A DNA stretch of 64,000 bases from Fulvia fulva. Lineage: Eukaryota > Ascomycota > Dothideomycetes > Mycosphaerellales > Mycosphaerellaceae. Position 1 is the stretch's first letter; each line of letters starts with the position of its first letter. Under the pieces are notes generated by a model that saw only the letters and a list, made by a program, of their open reading frames with translations, did not search any database and had not been told where the DNA came from. Shown here piece by piece: positions 11,542 to 25,080 of this stretch. A program made the position numbers and the translations under genes. The stretch is taken from positions 2,232,001 to 2,296,000 of the forward strand of contig NC_063018.1 in NCBI RefSeq assembly GCF_020509005.1. The letters run 5' to 3'.

Positions 11542-14500
11542 GATAGATAGATAGATTTGTTATTCCCCTGTTCTAGGACCCTATCCGGCCTATATAGGTA
11601 TATATCTATTGTTATATATAAAGGGAAACCCGAATAGGTGAAAACCCTTCCCGCCCCCGACTACTCCTTGTCTAGATTAGCTTTCCCTCTAAACGTACGT
11701 AGTCTATGTCACTACCCCGTTAGCCCCCGCTCCTAGCCGGTCTCGTCGCGCTACGTCGTGTCCTCTCTTCCTACACTACTCCTACTAGGCGGTACTGTTC
11801 TAGCTAGCCCTTCTCTAGTATCTAGTTCGTAATACGCCGTAGGTCTTTAGCGTTGTTAAGAAGTGCCCTAATCGTCCGGTTCCTCGCCTTTGCTATCTAC
11901 TCCCCCCTTCCTAGCGACCACCTCGGACAGACGAGGAGTACGTACCGTACGTTCTAGGAGCGATAGCCGTAGGGGCAGCTAGTATTCGTGTATCCTAGAA
12001 CCTTCCTCTATAATAGGTACCCCTAGAGGCCGATGTGTTCGCTTCGTAGTTGGGTTGCTATACTACTCTATGCCCTCGTAAGGCGGTAGTAGATAAGCTT
12101 CGGGGGGTGCTTGACCGCGGATTTTGTAGCTAACTATTCCTTAGGTTGTCCCGCTAGCTAAGGGCGTCTACTATACCCTACAACCTGGTTGTTCCACCTC
12201 TCTTTCTATAGTTACTCTCTAAACGATTTCTTACCTTCCTATTATATTACTAGCTATTCGTCCCTTACCCGGTAGTTCGGCTCGTTTCCGGGTCGAATGC
12301 CCTTATACGCTAGTACTGATTCGCGGGCCCTTACGACTATACTAGCGATAACCTTCTATACTAGGTACTGTACCGACTTACCTAAGTAGGAGGTCCGTAG
12401 TCCCTAGATATATAGGTCGATCGGCGGTATAGCGGTCTCGTACTTAAGCATCCTCGTTAGTATCGACTTATATGCCCCGGTAACCTTCCTTAGGCATTAG
12501 TTTTGGATCTTCGCTAGCGGCGCGACGAGTCCCTTCGATAGGTAGGCCCTCTCGCCTAAGGACTACACTTGGCTACTATAGGTAAGGACTAGCCGTACAA
12601 TAGCCGTATATAGAAGTCGTGACTACCGGAAGTCCGCCCCCTATATAGACGTAGTGAGCCTCTAGTATAATGCTATATTCTGTTTAGCTTTCCGTAATAT
12701 TACCTATACGTGCTTCCTCTACCGTAGCGCCGGGTCTACCTATAGTCCGAGGATCCTAAGCTGATTTGCCGGGTTAGTCGTATGCCCCTATATCTAGATA
12801 GAAGCTTATATATTATAGAACCGTGGCCGGCGCGTAAAGTGTATCAGATTGTACTTTTCTAGGGCAAACCGAGCCCCGTGCCTCCTAGCCTAGTCCTCGC
12901 AGATCTTATACTTCTCTTCTAGTAGCCTATAGTTCTCCTTAGTCGAGGAAGACTACGCTAGGATGTTTATGTCGTCTACGAAGCCGCTCGTAGCGGTGTT
13001 CTAGGATTCTAGGGCTAGGAGTAGCGTCGCTATAAAGAAGAGGAACAGAATAGGTACTAGCGTTAAGCCTTACGGGATTCTAGTATAGACTGCTTAAAAT
13101 AGGCTTCTGTACTAGCCGACTAGGATCGACGTACTACGGTTTTAGAGGTAGGACCGTACGAAGTTAACAAGCTACTTAGGGAGTCCTTTCGACCTTAGGA
13201 TGTAGAGAAGCCGCGGGTATAACACGTAGTCGAAGGCTCCCGATATGTCTAGGCTAAGTAAGGAAGTAACCTTATCCCTATTCTTATACTAGAGGGCCTT
13301 TACCTAAGAGGTAATAAGTTCTATCGCGGATAGCGTCGATCGCTATAGGCGCGTACCTATCTAGGTGTCCGGGAGTAGGGAGTAGTCCTCTACTACCTCG
13401 GAGAGTCTCGTTATAACTAGCTTCTCAAGCGCCTTCCTAAGAGTATTAAGGAGCGCAATTAGGCGGTACGACTTCACCTGCGTATAGTCTTCCTTCTACG
13501 GCTTGCGTAGGACCACTGTCGTCGATTGTTTAAAAGCTATCGGGTGGTATCTGGTCTGTAGGCAGGCGTTAAAGATCGCTATAACTGCTAGGGCTAGTTG
13601 ATCTCTACACTTCTTTAGTAGCTCGTTTAGGATCCTATCCGGCCCCGGGGCTTTCTTCGCCGGCAACTTCCTTAGTATAGCGGTAACTTCTCCCTCGGAC
13701 ACCTCCTATTAGACCGCGATACTAGGGGCTAGGGGAGTAGAGCTGTTTATGTCGCTTAGATTAGCCTCGACTAGGGGTAGGAAGAACTTGCTAGCTAGTA
13801 GACGCGCCTTGGCCTCGGGGTCGCTAACCGGGCTACTAGGCGATTATAGCGCTAGGATAGAGAAGGAGGGGCCCTGTATAGGGTCCTATCGGGCCCATTT
13901 CGCTAGCTTCTACATCCTCTCTAGCTTGCCGGCGATTTCTTCTACTATAGCCCTCTAGCCGACTACTTTCTCCCTCCGTATTATAGCTTTCTTCTATTAG
14001 TATGCCTCCCTATATACGTTCTAGGCCTCCTCGCTATAGCTGCTCGTCTACACCCGGCGGGCTCTCCTTGCTTCTCTTACTACCGTAGTGCACTCCGGCG
14101 TCTAGTATAGTTTAGACTATGTCGTTAGTTAGGCAAGCGGAACGTGAAGTAAGGTCGCTTTTCTTATTTCGTCTATCAACCCCTAGACTACTTCGTCTAT
14201 CTCGTCTTTACTATTGTATTACTACTACGCGATCTGGACTAGCCTCTTAGAGTTATCGAGGTACGCCTAGATGTTGGCCTAGTAGGCCTTTCCCTAGTTT
14301 AGCTTAGGGGTTCTCGCTAGTATACGTTATATCTATGTCGTAATAGAGGTCCTAACTAGTATGTAGTCTGACGACGCCTCGAGTTTATGTTTAATCCTAT
14401 AGTAGGTTACCGTATAGTAGTAGCTATCTAAGATCTAGGAGAGGTCGATCGTGCCTTAGAGTCCCCCTCTCTTCTAGGTGCCTAGGTCCTTCGGGGTATT

Positions 14501-16521
14501 AAGGGCAATTACGTTACTCGCTATCAAGTCGAGTACTTCGTCGGCTATAGGGTGCGGCTGTATAAGGCTTTCCTAGGAAGGGTAGTATATATTGAAGTCT
14601 CCTACTACGATGTAGCACCCTTGTCTCTTGAGCGTACTGTCTAGGTGTCTACAGACCCCTAGGTCGCGGCTAGACCTCGAGGCTAGCGGTTGTATATATA
14701 GGTTGTGTATCTAGGTACTACCTACGTAGAGAGAGGTAATATCGCCCCCGCCTTCTTCGTCTACGTAGTACACTACCTCCCAGTCGGATTCTAGTATGTC
14801 CTTGCTAATATAGAAGCACGTACGGGGTCTGCCGTCGCCTCGTAGGCATGTCGTATAGCCTAGTGACTTGTAGGTCGTTGGTCTCTTATAGTGCGGGTTA
14901 ATCTATAGCTCCTGGATTATAAGGACGTAGTGGACGCGCGGGTCCGCCTCGTGTAGGAAATGGTTCTAGACTATATCCTTACTATAGTTAACGTTATACT
15001 AGATGATGCTAAGCGTGTCGAGGCTAGTCATCGGTATCGACAATCATTTCCTCTATATCGTCCTATGTCCTACTGCCCTATACGTCCTAGTCTACGCCTA
15101 TTGGCTATGTACTAAAGGGGAGCCGGGCCTAGTTAGATTCCCTCGCCGTAGCTAGCAGAGCACGTGGCCTCCCGTACGCCCTAGGCTACGTATCCTTTAT
15201 ATCGTTCTCGGCCCTAGGGCGCTTATGCCCGACCGCCGCTAGTTAGTTCCGGTATAGGCTAGCCTCACGGTCGCCGTAGAATCTTAGGGCGACGGTTCTG
15301 TTTGTAATTGCCTTGTTTTTCGCTAGTTTCCGCTATAGGCATTCCGTACTATACGATAGGTAGTGCCCCGGACAGTTCGCGTACCGTCTCGTAGTCGATA
15401 TATAGTCCCTAGACATATAGTCTCCTACATAGTTCGAGCAGGCCTACTTATTTGTGCACGTGTAGGTTTGGTGTCTATACTGTTAGTATTTGAAGCATTA
15501 GAGGACACGAAAGGATAAGGAGTGCTTTTCTACTAGCTTGAGGCTGTTTTGCTAGACTAGGCCTTGTTCTATCGCTAGATCCGCCGCTTTCGCGTCTTAT
15601 AGCTATACTATTAGCGCCGAGGCCTTCTTGCCTTCTAGCCATTTCCTATAGAGCTAAGTCGCCTTCTGGATTAGAGAGTTAAGAGTGAACGGGTTGTCCT
15701 CTTAGAGAGCGCGTAGGTAACCCTAGTTAGTTAGGTCAAACTCCTTAGGCATGTCGTGGACTAGGATCGTGAATTATTTCGTTACGACCTTCGCTAATGC
15801 CGTAACCTTAGATGCCCACATTAGCTATGCCTCTAGGTACCTCCTAGTAGTAGCAGAGCTAGTATAGATCTATAGAGTGCCGTTAGACTGTTAGTTCACT
15901 ACGACTACCCCTAGTTAGTTAATTCGTTAGGCGAGCTCCTTGTTCGATAGCTTCGCAACTTCGGCCTAGTCTTCCTTTGCTATAATACGGATCGTAACTA
16001 CATCGTACGTTAGGCGGGGGCCTAGTATCGATACCGCGACCGATACCTAGCTATAGGGGTGTTGATTCCGGGTGGCCTTACTAATCGCCTAGGACGTCGT
16101 CCTTATTTCTTATTGCCCTCGGTAATACGATAGTACAAGCGCCGTACGTAGCTAAGTGATCATTACCTATAGAGACCGGTAAGGGAGCTGATCGTTAGTT
16201 TCTATACTTTTTACGTCCTCTATAAGTTGCTACTAGTTGTCTTAGGGGGGCTTCGCCTATAGGGCCGTAGGCGCCGTTAGTGCCGTAGCCTAGGCTACTA
16301 TTGCCTAGGAGTTGCCTAATGTAGCTAGGCACCTCCGCGGCGTTTGGAGCTAAAGAAACAGGGTGAAGAGAGCTTTAAGCTATCTAGATTAAATGAGGTA
16401 GAACTCCCTTAGTCCTAGGGGCAGTGGCCTGCTTTTTATATCGTTAGAATGGCCTTGATAAGAGCTTTCGAATGTGTCGTATTTTGGCGTAGAGATCGAT
16501 AATTCCCTAGATCCGTAGATA
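11542..16521 (-). mobile_element. LINE family L1, copy C, full length (RIP-degenerate)
   Basis: About 4.98 kb on the minus strand. The ATAG-repeat at 11542 is the 3' tail and the 5' end is near 16500-16521. It shares the 5' start with copy F (51499). Upstream lies a degenerate ORF1 (about 16350-15030) with gag-type zinc-knuckle remnants near 15360-15500. ORF2 runs from ATG at 15029-15031 to TAA at 11720-11722, exactly 3,312 bp as in copy F, so no net frameshift. FVDD lies at 12971-12982. Stops are nearly all TAG. A 10-bp direct repeat (GACGTATATA) flanks it, and gypsy C coding continues on both sides. Confidence 0.92.
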
Positions 16522-16531
16522 GACGTATATA
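16522..16531. repeat. Candidate target duplication of LINE C (right)
   Basis: GACGTATATA, partner of 11532-11541. It implies that the LINE 5' end extends about 20 bp beyond the homology shared with copy F. Confidence 0.55.
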
Positions 16532-19500
16532 CTAAACACCGAGTATACCTTAGCTATATAATACGGCCTAAGCTAGTAGTAACTAATCTTTCTAGATAGG
16601 TCATCCTTATACGGCTTGTCGAGCTTGACTATAAGATCCCCGACCTAGAACTCCTAGAAGTTAATACTACGTTTAGTATCGAAGTATTCCTTACTTAGGG
16701 TACGAAGCCTTGCTCTTCGTAACTATAACTCCTAAAGACTTATATCCCGCACCTTTAATTAACGGGCCCGAATAGCTAATAGCTCCTCCGTTAATCTAAT
16801 AGATCCCTATTTATAGTTCGCCTATATCGGGTATTCTACCTCGATCGGGAGAATAGTACGATAGCTATATAGGACCTCCGCCGGAGTTATACCCGTAATT
16901 CTAGATACCGTAGTTCTATTAGCCTAAAGCACCGTAGTAATCTATCGTTACTAGGACTTATAGGTGTTCTTAGTAAGCTTAGCTAATATAGCTAGAACAG
17001 GTCGATATCCTACTTCTATAGTTATATTTAACTACGGATAGTAGGGTAAGATCCGGATGTACTTAATGCCTATACTAATAAGCATCCTCTCTACCTCCCC
17101 TTCGTTAATACTAGCGTTATTAAGCATAATCTTATAGTAGTATCTATACCGGCTAAACACTATCTTGTATAGGAACTTAGTAATCGCCCGCGAATTTAGA
17201 GGCTTCCGTACGACCTTCGCCTTAATCTACCTACTTAGAGCTTCTCGGGCGATAAGTAAGTACCCGTTTCTATATACGTAGACGGGATCGTAGTACTACC
17301 TCTCTCCTACAACCTACTAAGTCGATAAGTACATTTCTCCTACTCTCTAGTTACCTTCGCGAAAGTTATAAGGAGTATAAGTCCTTACCTAATTCGATAC
17401 GTCGGAGAAGTAGCCCTCCTAGTAATACCGGCTAGTAATAAGATTATATACTAGCTCTATACTCCGGTAACTATACTTTTTATAATAGTATATTACGATC
17501 TCTTTCTAAGTATTATTATCGTCTACTACTAGCTATATCGGTATACCTCTTCGCCGCTAATAAAACAAGAGCTTGTCTCTTAAGTAGTACCGAGGACTAT
17601 TCTTAACGAGGTTTCGATTCTTAGCCCGGGTGAACCCTTCTGGTCGTATTCGATATACTAGAATATAAGCTATAAGCTCGGAATTGTTACTATACTAGGG
17701 TTCGAGGAGTCGTTTACGCTCTAGAATAACGGGGAAAGTATTAACTAGCTCGGCGTAACGGAAGAATTTGTCGTTAATTATCTTATTAATATTATCGTTA
17801 GGTTCCGTAAGCTCCTTAGCTATAAGTAGTTTATAAGATAGTACATCCGGTCCGGAGTACTTCTTCCTATCGACATACCTTACTTTAAAGGTAAATAGCC
17901 GGATCTAAGTAACCTACCTTACTATTATAGAGTTTAGAATATCGGATACTAGCCGATTTAACTACTATACTAGTGTTTTAGTATTAACTTTAAAGATAAA
18001 GTCTACTCCTACGAGGTAGCGCTACACCTTCTTAAGGCCCTTTAGTACTCCGAGGCACTCCCGCTTCCCTATACCGTACTTAGCCTCGTTTACGTTCTAG
18101 GTGCCGCTCTTATACCTTACTAGGTGTCTTCGTCGAGTATTATCTAGTAATTCCTACGATATTATATAACCCTACCTAATACTACTCGCGTTAATAGAAA
18201 CGAAGATCCTACTAGCTCCTAGGGCGTAGGAGATAGTTACTAACGCTAGTACTATTACTAAGAATCTTACTAGGTTCTCTTTCGAGAACTACTTATTCTT
18301 AGTCTAGACAAACTCGACGTCCTTCCTTAAAAGCTTATATATTAGCCGAGCGACAATTACAAACTAGGGGACCTAAATCCGGAAGTAAATATAGATCCTA
18401 ATATAAACCCGAACGTCCTTTACGTACTTTAGGGTTAGCTAGTTTAAGATCTTAGCTACTATCTTAGGATCTAGATAGCGGCCGCTCGGGCTAGTAATAT
18501 AGCCTACGATCTTTAGGGTCTTATAAAGCCACTACGACTTCTCCCCTACGACTACCGCTCCGGCCCTCTCTAGGTCCGTAAGAATAAGATTAAGGGACAT
18601 AATATATTCTACGACCTATTGTCGAAGGCTAGGCTCTACCTTAGCGTTACTATAGTCCTTAGTAGGACCTTTTACGCCGATATCGTTAAGAATTAGTTTT
18701 GCTCGGTAAGAAATATAGTCTATTAACACCTTAGTTACTACCCGTACGAACTGAGTAACTGAGTTCGTCGTACCCTATAGTAACGTTATATACCGTATAA
18801 GCCTAAGAGGCATTATAAAGGCCGTTAAGTCTCGGCTACTTTCGTTAAGCGTGATCTAGTCGTACCCCGAAAATAAGTCTACTAAAGAGGCTACTCTATA
18901 CCTAGTAAAGTCTTCTAAGAACCCGTCCGTATCTAGGGGAATATTCGTATCCCTTATCGTTACCTCGTTTAAGAGTATAGCGGAGTTAATCAACCTATAT
19001 AGTATAGCTTTGCTATTTAGCTCGACCTTCTTCGCTACTTAGAACTAAGCATTTATATAAGTACCTTAACTATACTTAAGAATTCTGTTCTAAATTCGAG
19101 CGCGGATTATCTATTCTATAATCGCTCGTAAGCTTAGGTATAACCGAATGTTCCGCGCCTACTACGGTTTATACATAATCGTTATGATCTTCTAAGGAGG
19201 CATAACATTATATCTAATCTACCGTATATAGCTAAGATCCTACGCTAGGACACCTTCTCGGTTAAAAAGCATTTTATTAAACATTTGTCTTTCCTTAGCC
19301 GAGAGAGCGATACTAACCTTAATACTAGCGAGCCTTTTAGGTATAATCCTCGAGCCGCGCTCGATACTAGAGAACTTTTTAATAAGATACCTCCTATCGA
19401 ACGGGCCTTACCCTACTAGTATTAGAGATTCCTAGTAAAGGGCCTTCCGCTTCTAATCTATAGGCTTGGGTTTTAGCTTTGTTATGCCTTCTTATCGATG

Positions 19501-20637
19501 TCGATACGCCGTGTTATTAGAACACTCCGCCCCTAATATATTTACTAAGGTCTCCCCGACTAGACTCGAAAAGCGGACTTGTTTTAAAACCGGACTTCTA
19601 ATGCTTATAGCGGGTTAACTACCGTAAATCAACCCGCGTTTGCATTTTTCGAGGACTATAGAAGTTCTTAAAGAGTTTTGCACTTGTTAGTACCTATAAT
19701 AGCCGTGAATATTATACTTCTACCTTTCCTACTAGCGATTATTCTCTCCTACAATCTATCGTCGTAGTTACGGCCTATTAGTCGTACCTTCCTATACTAA
19801 GGGCGGCTAAGGATCGTAGGCGAATCTAGATTAGCGGAGACAAACATATCGATCTAGTAGTATATACTAAATACCTAAGTATTAAGCTTTGAAATTACCC
19901 CCTTAAACTTCGCTCTTCTACCCGCTCCTCGAAAGGACAAGTAGGCGCTAGGTACGATAGGTAAGCTAAACTTATATACTATCCTCGGGCTAATAATATT
20001 AACTTTAGATCCCTCGTTAAGTAGGGCTCGAGTCTAACCTTTACTAGTCCTAAGCTCGGTAACTACCTAGAGGCTAGGTACTGTTACAAAATCGTCTAGT
20101 ATACTAGAGAGACCGGTCTTTTTAATGTTCTCGTATAACTCGGCGGTAGGGATAGCATCCTTACTATATAATATTATTAAGAACATACCTATAAAGCGAG
20201 CTTAATAATTATCCCGAAAGACTTCTTTATTAGCCTCTTCTCCCTTATCTTTATAGGTAGCGACATAACTCGTACGGACTTTAGTCCCTTCTTAGCTAGC
20301 TAACTTACGGACGGTAGTAAGCTTAGACTATAGATTAGGGGTATTTACTACTCTCCTAAACAAGGTAGTCTTAAACTAGCGACTATACCGAAACTAGTCC
20401 CGGGTATTAACGTTTAGAAACGTAGTCTAAAGAATTTGATTAATCTAATAGGTCACCCCCTCCTCCTTAGTAACGGGCCTATCTCCTATACCGTACTATC
20501 GGACGTAGTTATTAATCCTTATCGTCTTTATATTCTATAGCCGTTTACGCTATACAAATAGGGTATTAATAGGCCCTACCGGCTATTACGAGGGCGTAGG
20601 CCTTGACTTAGCTCGAGGCTTAGGTGCCCTTCTTCTA
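16532..20637 (-). pseudogene. Ty3/gypsy retrotransposon C, gag-pol (degenerate)
   Basis: Read on the minus strand from about 20630 down: a gag-like region with a knuckle-like remnant near 19640-19720, a protease region, and RT. RT is followed by a segment with SPSGRYLDPK and VRVYIRIYIYFRI (the usual post-RT connection) near 18370-18520. RNase H (VDFIFKVNT, RYVDRKKYSGPDVL) lies near 17840-18010, and integrase including YYPQLN and VGDLIVKLDKPYKDD near 16590-17050. No chromodomain was found. This differs clearly from elements A, E and H and represents a second gypsy lineage. The frame is broken mainly by TAG. The 5' end is lost where LINE D begins. Confidence 0.78.
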
Positions 20638-23144
20638 TTAACAAGCTACTTAGGGAGTCCTTTCGACCTTAGGATATACAGTAGCCGCGGGTATAGTACG
20701 TAGTCGAAGGCTTCTTATATATCTAGACTAAGTAAGGATACTACCTTGTCCCTATTTCTATACTAAATAGCCTTTACCTAAGAGGTAATAAGTTCTCTCG
20801 CGGATAGCGTCGATCGCTATAGGCACGTACCTATCTAGGTGTCCGGAGGAGGGAGTACTCCTCTACCGCCTCGGAGAGTCTCGTTATAACTAGCTTCTTA
20901 AGCGCCTTCCTAAGAGTATTAAGGAGCGTAATTAGGCGGTACGACTTTACCTACGTATAGTCTTCCTTTTACGGCTTACGTAGGACTACTATCGTCGATT
21001 GTTTAAATGCTATTAGGTAATATCCGGTCTATAGGCAGGCGTTAAAGATTGCTATAACTACTAGGGCTAGTTAATCTCTATACTTCTTTAGTAGCTCGTT
21101 TAGGATCCTATCCGGCCCCGGGGCTTTCTTCGCCGGCAATTACCTAAGTATAGCGGTAATATCTCCTTCGGATATATCCTATAAGACCGCGATACTAGGG
21201 GCTAGGTAAGTAGAGCTATTTATATCGCTTAGATTAGCCTCGACTAGGGGCGGGAAGAACTTACTAGCTAGTAGACGTGCCTTAGCCTCGGGGTCGCTAT
21301 CGGGCTACTAGGCGATTATAGCGCTAGGATAGAGAAGGAGGGGCCCTATATAGGGTCCTATCGGGACTATTTTGCTAGCTTCTATATCCTCGCTAGCTTA
21401 CCGGCAATTTCTTCGACTATAGCTCTCTAGCCGACTACATTCTCCCTCCGTATTATAGCTTTCTTCTATTAGTATACCTCCTTATATACGTTCTAGGCCT
21501 CCTTGCTATAGCTACTCGTCTATACCCGGCGGGCTCTCCTTACTTCTCTTACTACCGTAGTAGACTTCGGCGTCTAGTATAGTTTAGACTATATCGTTAG
21601 TTAGGTAAGCGGAACGGAAAGTAAGGTCGCTTTTCTTATTTCGTCTATTAACCCTTAGACTGCCTTGTCTATCTCGTCTTTACTATTGTATTGCTACTAC
21701 GCAATCTAGACTAGCCTCTCGGACTCGTCGAGGTACGCCTAGATATTAGCCTAGTAGGCCTTCCCCTAGTTTAGCTTAGAGGTTCTCGCTAGTATACGTT
21801 ATATCTATATTGTAATAGAGGTCCTAATTAGTATATAGCCTAACGACGCCTCGAGTTTATATTCGGTTCTATAGTAGGTTACTATATAGTAGTAGCTATT
21901 AAAGATCTAGGAGAGGTCGATCGTACCTTAGAGTCCCCCTCTCTTCTAGGTACCTAGGTCCTTTAGGGTATTAAGGGCACTTACGTTACTTGCTATCAAG
22001 TCGATTACTTTATCGGCTATAGAGTACGGCTATATAAGGCTTTTCTAGGAGGGGTAGTATATATTAAAGTCTCCTACTACAATATAGTACCCTTATCTTT
22101 TAAGCGTACTATCTAGGTGTCTATAGAACCTAAGGTCGCGACTAGACCTCGAGGCTAGCGGTTATATATATACGTTATATATCTAAGTACCACCTACGTA
22201 GAGGGAGGTAATATCCCCCCCGCCTTCTTTATCTACGTAGTACACTACCTCCTAGTCGGATTCTAGTATATCCTTACTAATATAGAAGTACGTACGGGGT
22301 CTACCGTCGCCTCGTAGGTATATCGTATAGCCTAGTAACTTATAGGTCGTTAGTCTCTTATAGTACGGGTTAATCTATAGCTCCTAGATTACTAGGACGT
22401 AGTAGACGTACGGGTCCGCCTTATATAGGAAATGGTTCTATACTATATCCTTGCTATAGTTGACGTTATACTAGATAATACTAAGCGTATCGAGGCTAGT
22501 TATCGTTATCGACAATTATTTCCTCTATAATATCCTATGTCCTACTACCTAGTACGTCCTAGTCCACGCCTATCGGCTATATATAAAAGGGGAGCCGGGC
22601 CTAGTTAGATTCCCTCGCCGTAGCTAGTAGAGTACGTGGCCTCCCGTACGCCCTAGGTTACCTATACTTTATATTATTCTCGGCCCTAGGGCACTTATAC
22701 CCGACCGCCGCTAGCTAGTTCCGGTATAGACTAGCCTTACAGTTGCCGTAGAATCTTAGGACGACGATTCTATTTAGGATTGCCTTGTTTTTCGCTAGTT
22801 TCCGCTATAGGCATTCCGCGCTATATAAAAGGTAGTATCCCGGACAGTTCGGATACCGCCTCGTAGCCAATATATAGTTCCTAGATATATAGTTTCCTAT
22901 ATAGTTCGAGTAGGCCTACTTTCTTATATACGTATAGGTTTAGTGTCTATACTATTAGTATTTAAAGTATTAGAGGATACGAAAGGATATAGAGTACTTT
23001 TCGACTATCTTAAGGCTATATTACTAGATTAGGCCTTATTCGATTACTAGATCCGCCGCTTTCGCGTCTTATAGCTATACGATTAGCGCCGAGGCCTTCT
23101 TCCCTTCTAGCTATTTCCTATAGAGCTAAGTCGCCTTCTAGATT
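20638..23144 (-). mobile_element. LINE family L1, copy D, both ends missing
   Basis: Matches copy C from about 13162 to 15667: the N-terminal half of ORF2 (endonuclease and RT start) and the end of ORF1 with a knuckle remnant. The 3' half is replaced by gypsy C at 20637 and the 5' part ends where repeat G starts at about 23145. It is heavily RIP-mutated and has no tail or target duplication. Confidence 0.9.
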
Positions 23145-23385
23145 TTCTTCGCTACGCCGCGCCGGGTAGGCCCGCCGTACGTACGCCGAAAACCGAAAAT
23201 TTAAGGGAGAGAAAGAGAGGTAGTATCTTAAATAACCTATCCCCTCCGAGAGTCTTCGACCGCCTCCTTCGTACAATATCCCGGGATTTAGTGTCTCGCT
23301 CTAGATTTGTAGCGAGAGCGCTCGCTTTAAACGGCTATCGTTATCCGAAGAGAGAGTCCGCCGCCTTCTCTCTTCTTTCGAGTAG
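23145..23385. repeat. Repeat G, left part (split by gypsy E)
   Basis: Matches 42541-42790 closely. Repeat G continues at 31156 after the gypsy E element, so 42541-43037 serves as an unoccupied copy of the insertion site. No coding frame was recognised; it is rich in short purine and pyrimidine runs. Confidence 0.85.
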
Positions 23386-23390
23386 TTCCG
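23386..23390. repeat. Target duplication of gypsy E (TTCCG), left
   Basis: TTCCG precedes the left LTR and recurs at 31156-31160. The unoccupied copy at about 42786-42792 has a single TTCCG. Confidence 0.85.
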
Positions 23391-23564
23391 TATTATAGTT
23401 TACTACTACCGTAACGTCGCGCCGCGGCTCTTCCCCGCGTACTAGCGCCTTAGCGCTTCCCTATATATCTCGCGCGCTTCGCGTTTCTCTTTCGTAGCCT
23501 TACTAAATAACGCTTGTTTTACGGCAACCCTATACTATCGTCTTATAGATCACTACCCGTAATA
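23391..23564 (+). repeat. Left LTR of gypsy E (174 bp)
   Basis: Begins TATTATAG, ends CCGTAATA, and matches the right LTR (30982-31155), also 174 bp. The ancestral termini were probably TGTTACGG...CCGTAACA, turned into TA...TA by RIP on both strands. Confidence 0.88.
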
Positions 23565-23889
23565 GTTTATTCGGTCTTATAAGCGGCCTATCTAGTTAGG
23601 CTAGTAGTTATAATTAAATCGTACTAGGAAAGTACGCGTTAAGGCAGGTCAAGTTTACTATAGTTACTAACCGTCGAGTCGCGCGTATAGGCGTATTAAT
23701 AATAACTATAGTCGCGTAAACAAGCGTATTAGTTAAGTCAATAGATCACCTTTCTCCTTCGCGTAAAACGCGCGCCTCCCTACTCTTATAGGGCCCTTAT
23801 ATACCTACTAAGAGAGTAGTCTTTTCTACTACGTAATAGTATAATATAGCTATACCCGGTAGTACTACTAACGGGGTGCTCTTGCCTAA

Positions 23890-25080
23890 GTGACCTCTTT
23901 ATCTAGATCTTAGTAAGTATAAGCGTTAGTCGCTCGTACGCGCTAAGCTTTTCCTAACCGTATCTACTAAAACGTAGACACTCGATAACCTAGGCATCGA
24001 TACCGCCCTAGGTGCCTTCCCTTCCGACGACGACTCGAACGAATTTGCCGCCGAATAATAAGAGATCGAGAAGGACCTACTACCTAAAGAATAGGAGTTT
24101 ACCTTAACCTCCGACCCTATTAACTTCGTATAATTCCTCGAGGAAGAATAGATCTTAGAAGAAGGAGGAATTAAGGTGTAAAAGATCATAGAGTCAAGAG
24201 ATAATATATCTATATAAGATAGTAAAACTAATAATATACGCTAACCTAAGGAGTAGGCAATCGCCTTAGAGTATACTACTATTAAGAGCCTAGCCGAGTT
24301 CGTAACTCGTACTATAGTATACCCGGAGATTATGTTTCACCTCGTTTGCTAGATATAGTCAGACTTTATTACACTTTTCAACTAGGTCGAGTCCCTAAAG
24401 AAGGCTAATAAGGTTATATAGCGTAGGTACGCTAATATAAAGAAGGAACGTAACATTATATCCGAGAGTCTTAATCAACTCGAAAAGGATAAGGATGTTA
24501 AGGGCCTCTATGTATTCTACTTTAATAAATACTAGAAGTATAAGAGTTAGATATAAGACCTTAAGGAAGCTAATTAGCGCCTATAATAGGACAACGATAC
24601 GCTCTTCGGATAAGTCGAGGAGTCGTAGGTAGGTATATTACCTAAGGACATTATAGAGGCACTGCCTATAGAGACTAAGGACCGCGAAGACTTAGTCGAC
24701 CTATACTATAAGCTCGAAGCTAAGTTCGAGCGCCTAAAGTCAAAGACCCTAGCTATACTATAACTACCTCGTAGTACTAGCGGTAGTAATAGCGGTAGTA
24801 ACGGTACTATACCTACTATACCCGGCGTAGCCTAAGGTTTAGGCCTTAAGCTATACGCTTAGATACCGCGCGAATTTAAGGAACTTAAGAAGCTCGAGCC
24901 TAAGGAGAAGGCTAGTATTATCGTAGTAGGCGGTTATATCCGCTACCGCCGTATAGACTATAACTTATACTCGCTAGACTACCCTATTAAGTAGTATAAG
25001 CGCCCTCCGCCGCGCGCGAATACTAGCTCTATATTATAGACACCGGCTAACCCTTAGTAATAGGAAAATAGTTAGACTAA
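23890..25080 (+). pseudogene. Gypsy E gag-like region
   Basis: Plus-strand frame from about 23890, rich in Glu, Lys and Leu, with a helical coiled-coil-like stretch around 24380-24760 and, near the end, a RYRRIDYNLY block where a nucleic-acid-binding motif would be expected (Cys codons may have become Tyr). In the best-preserved part (24060-24770) the stops are mostly TAG. It would form the particle protein of the retrotransposon. Function is inferred from position between the left LTR and pol. Confidence 0.65.

Noticed and set aside
13749..13958. Repeated small open frame (MSLRLASTRGRKN...) at 13749-13958, 45817-46056, 54041-54280 and 495-677
   Set aside because: It is the antisense of the L1 ORF2 linker between endonuclease and RT, present only because all L1 copies share that sequence. 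The same-strand ORF2 explains it.
23926..24189. 87-residue minus-strand open frame
   Set aside because: It lies opposite the gypsy E gag-like frame, which has the better protein character.
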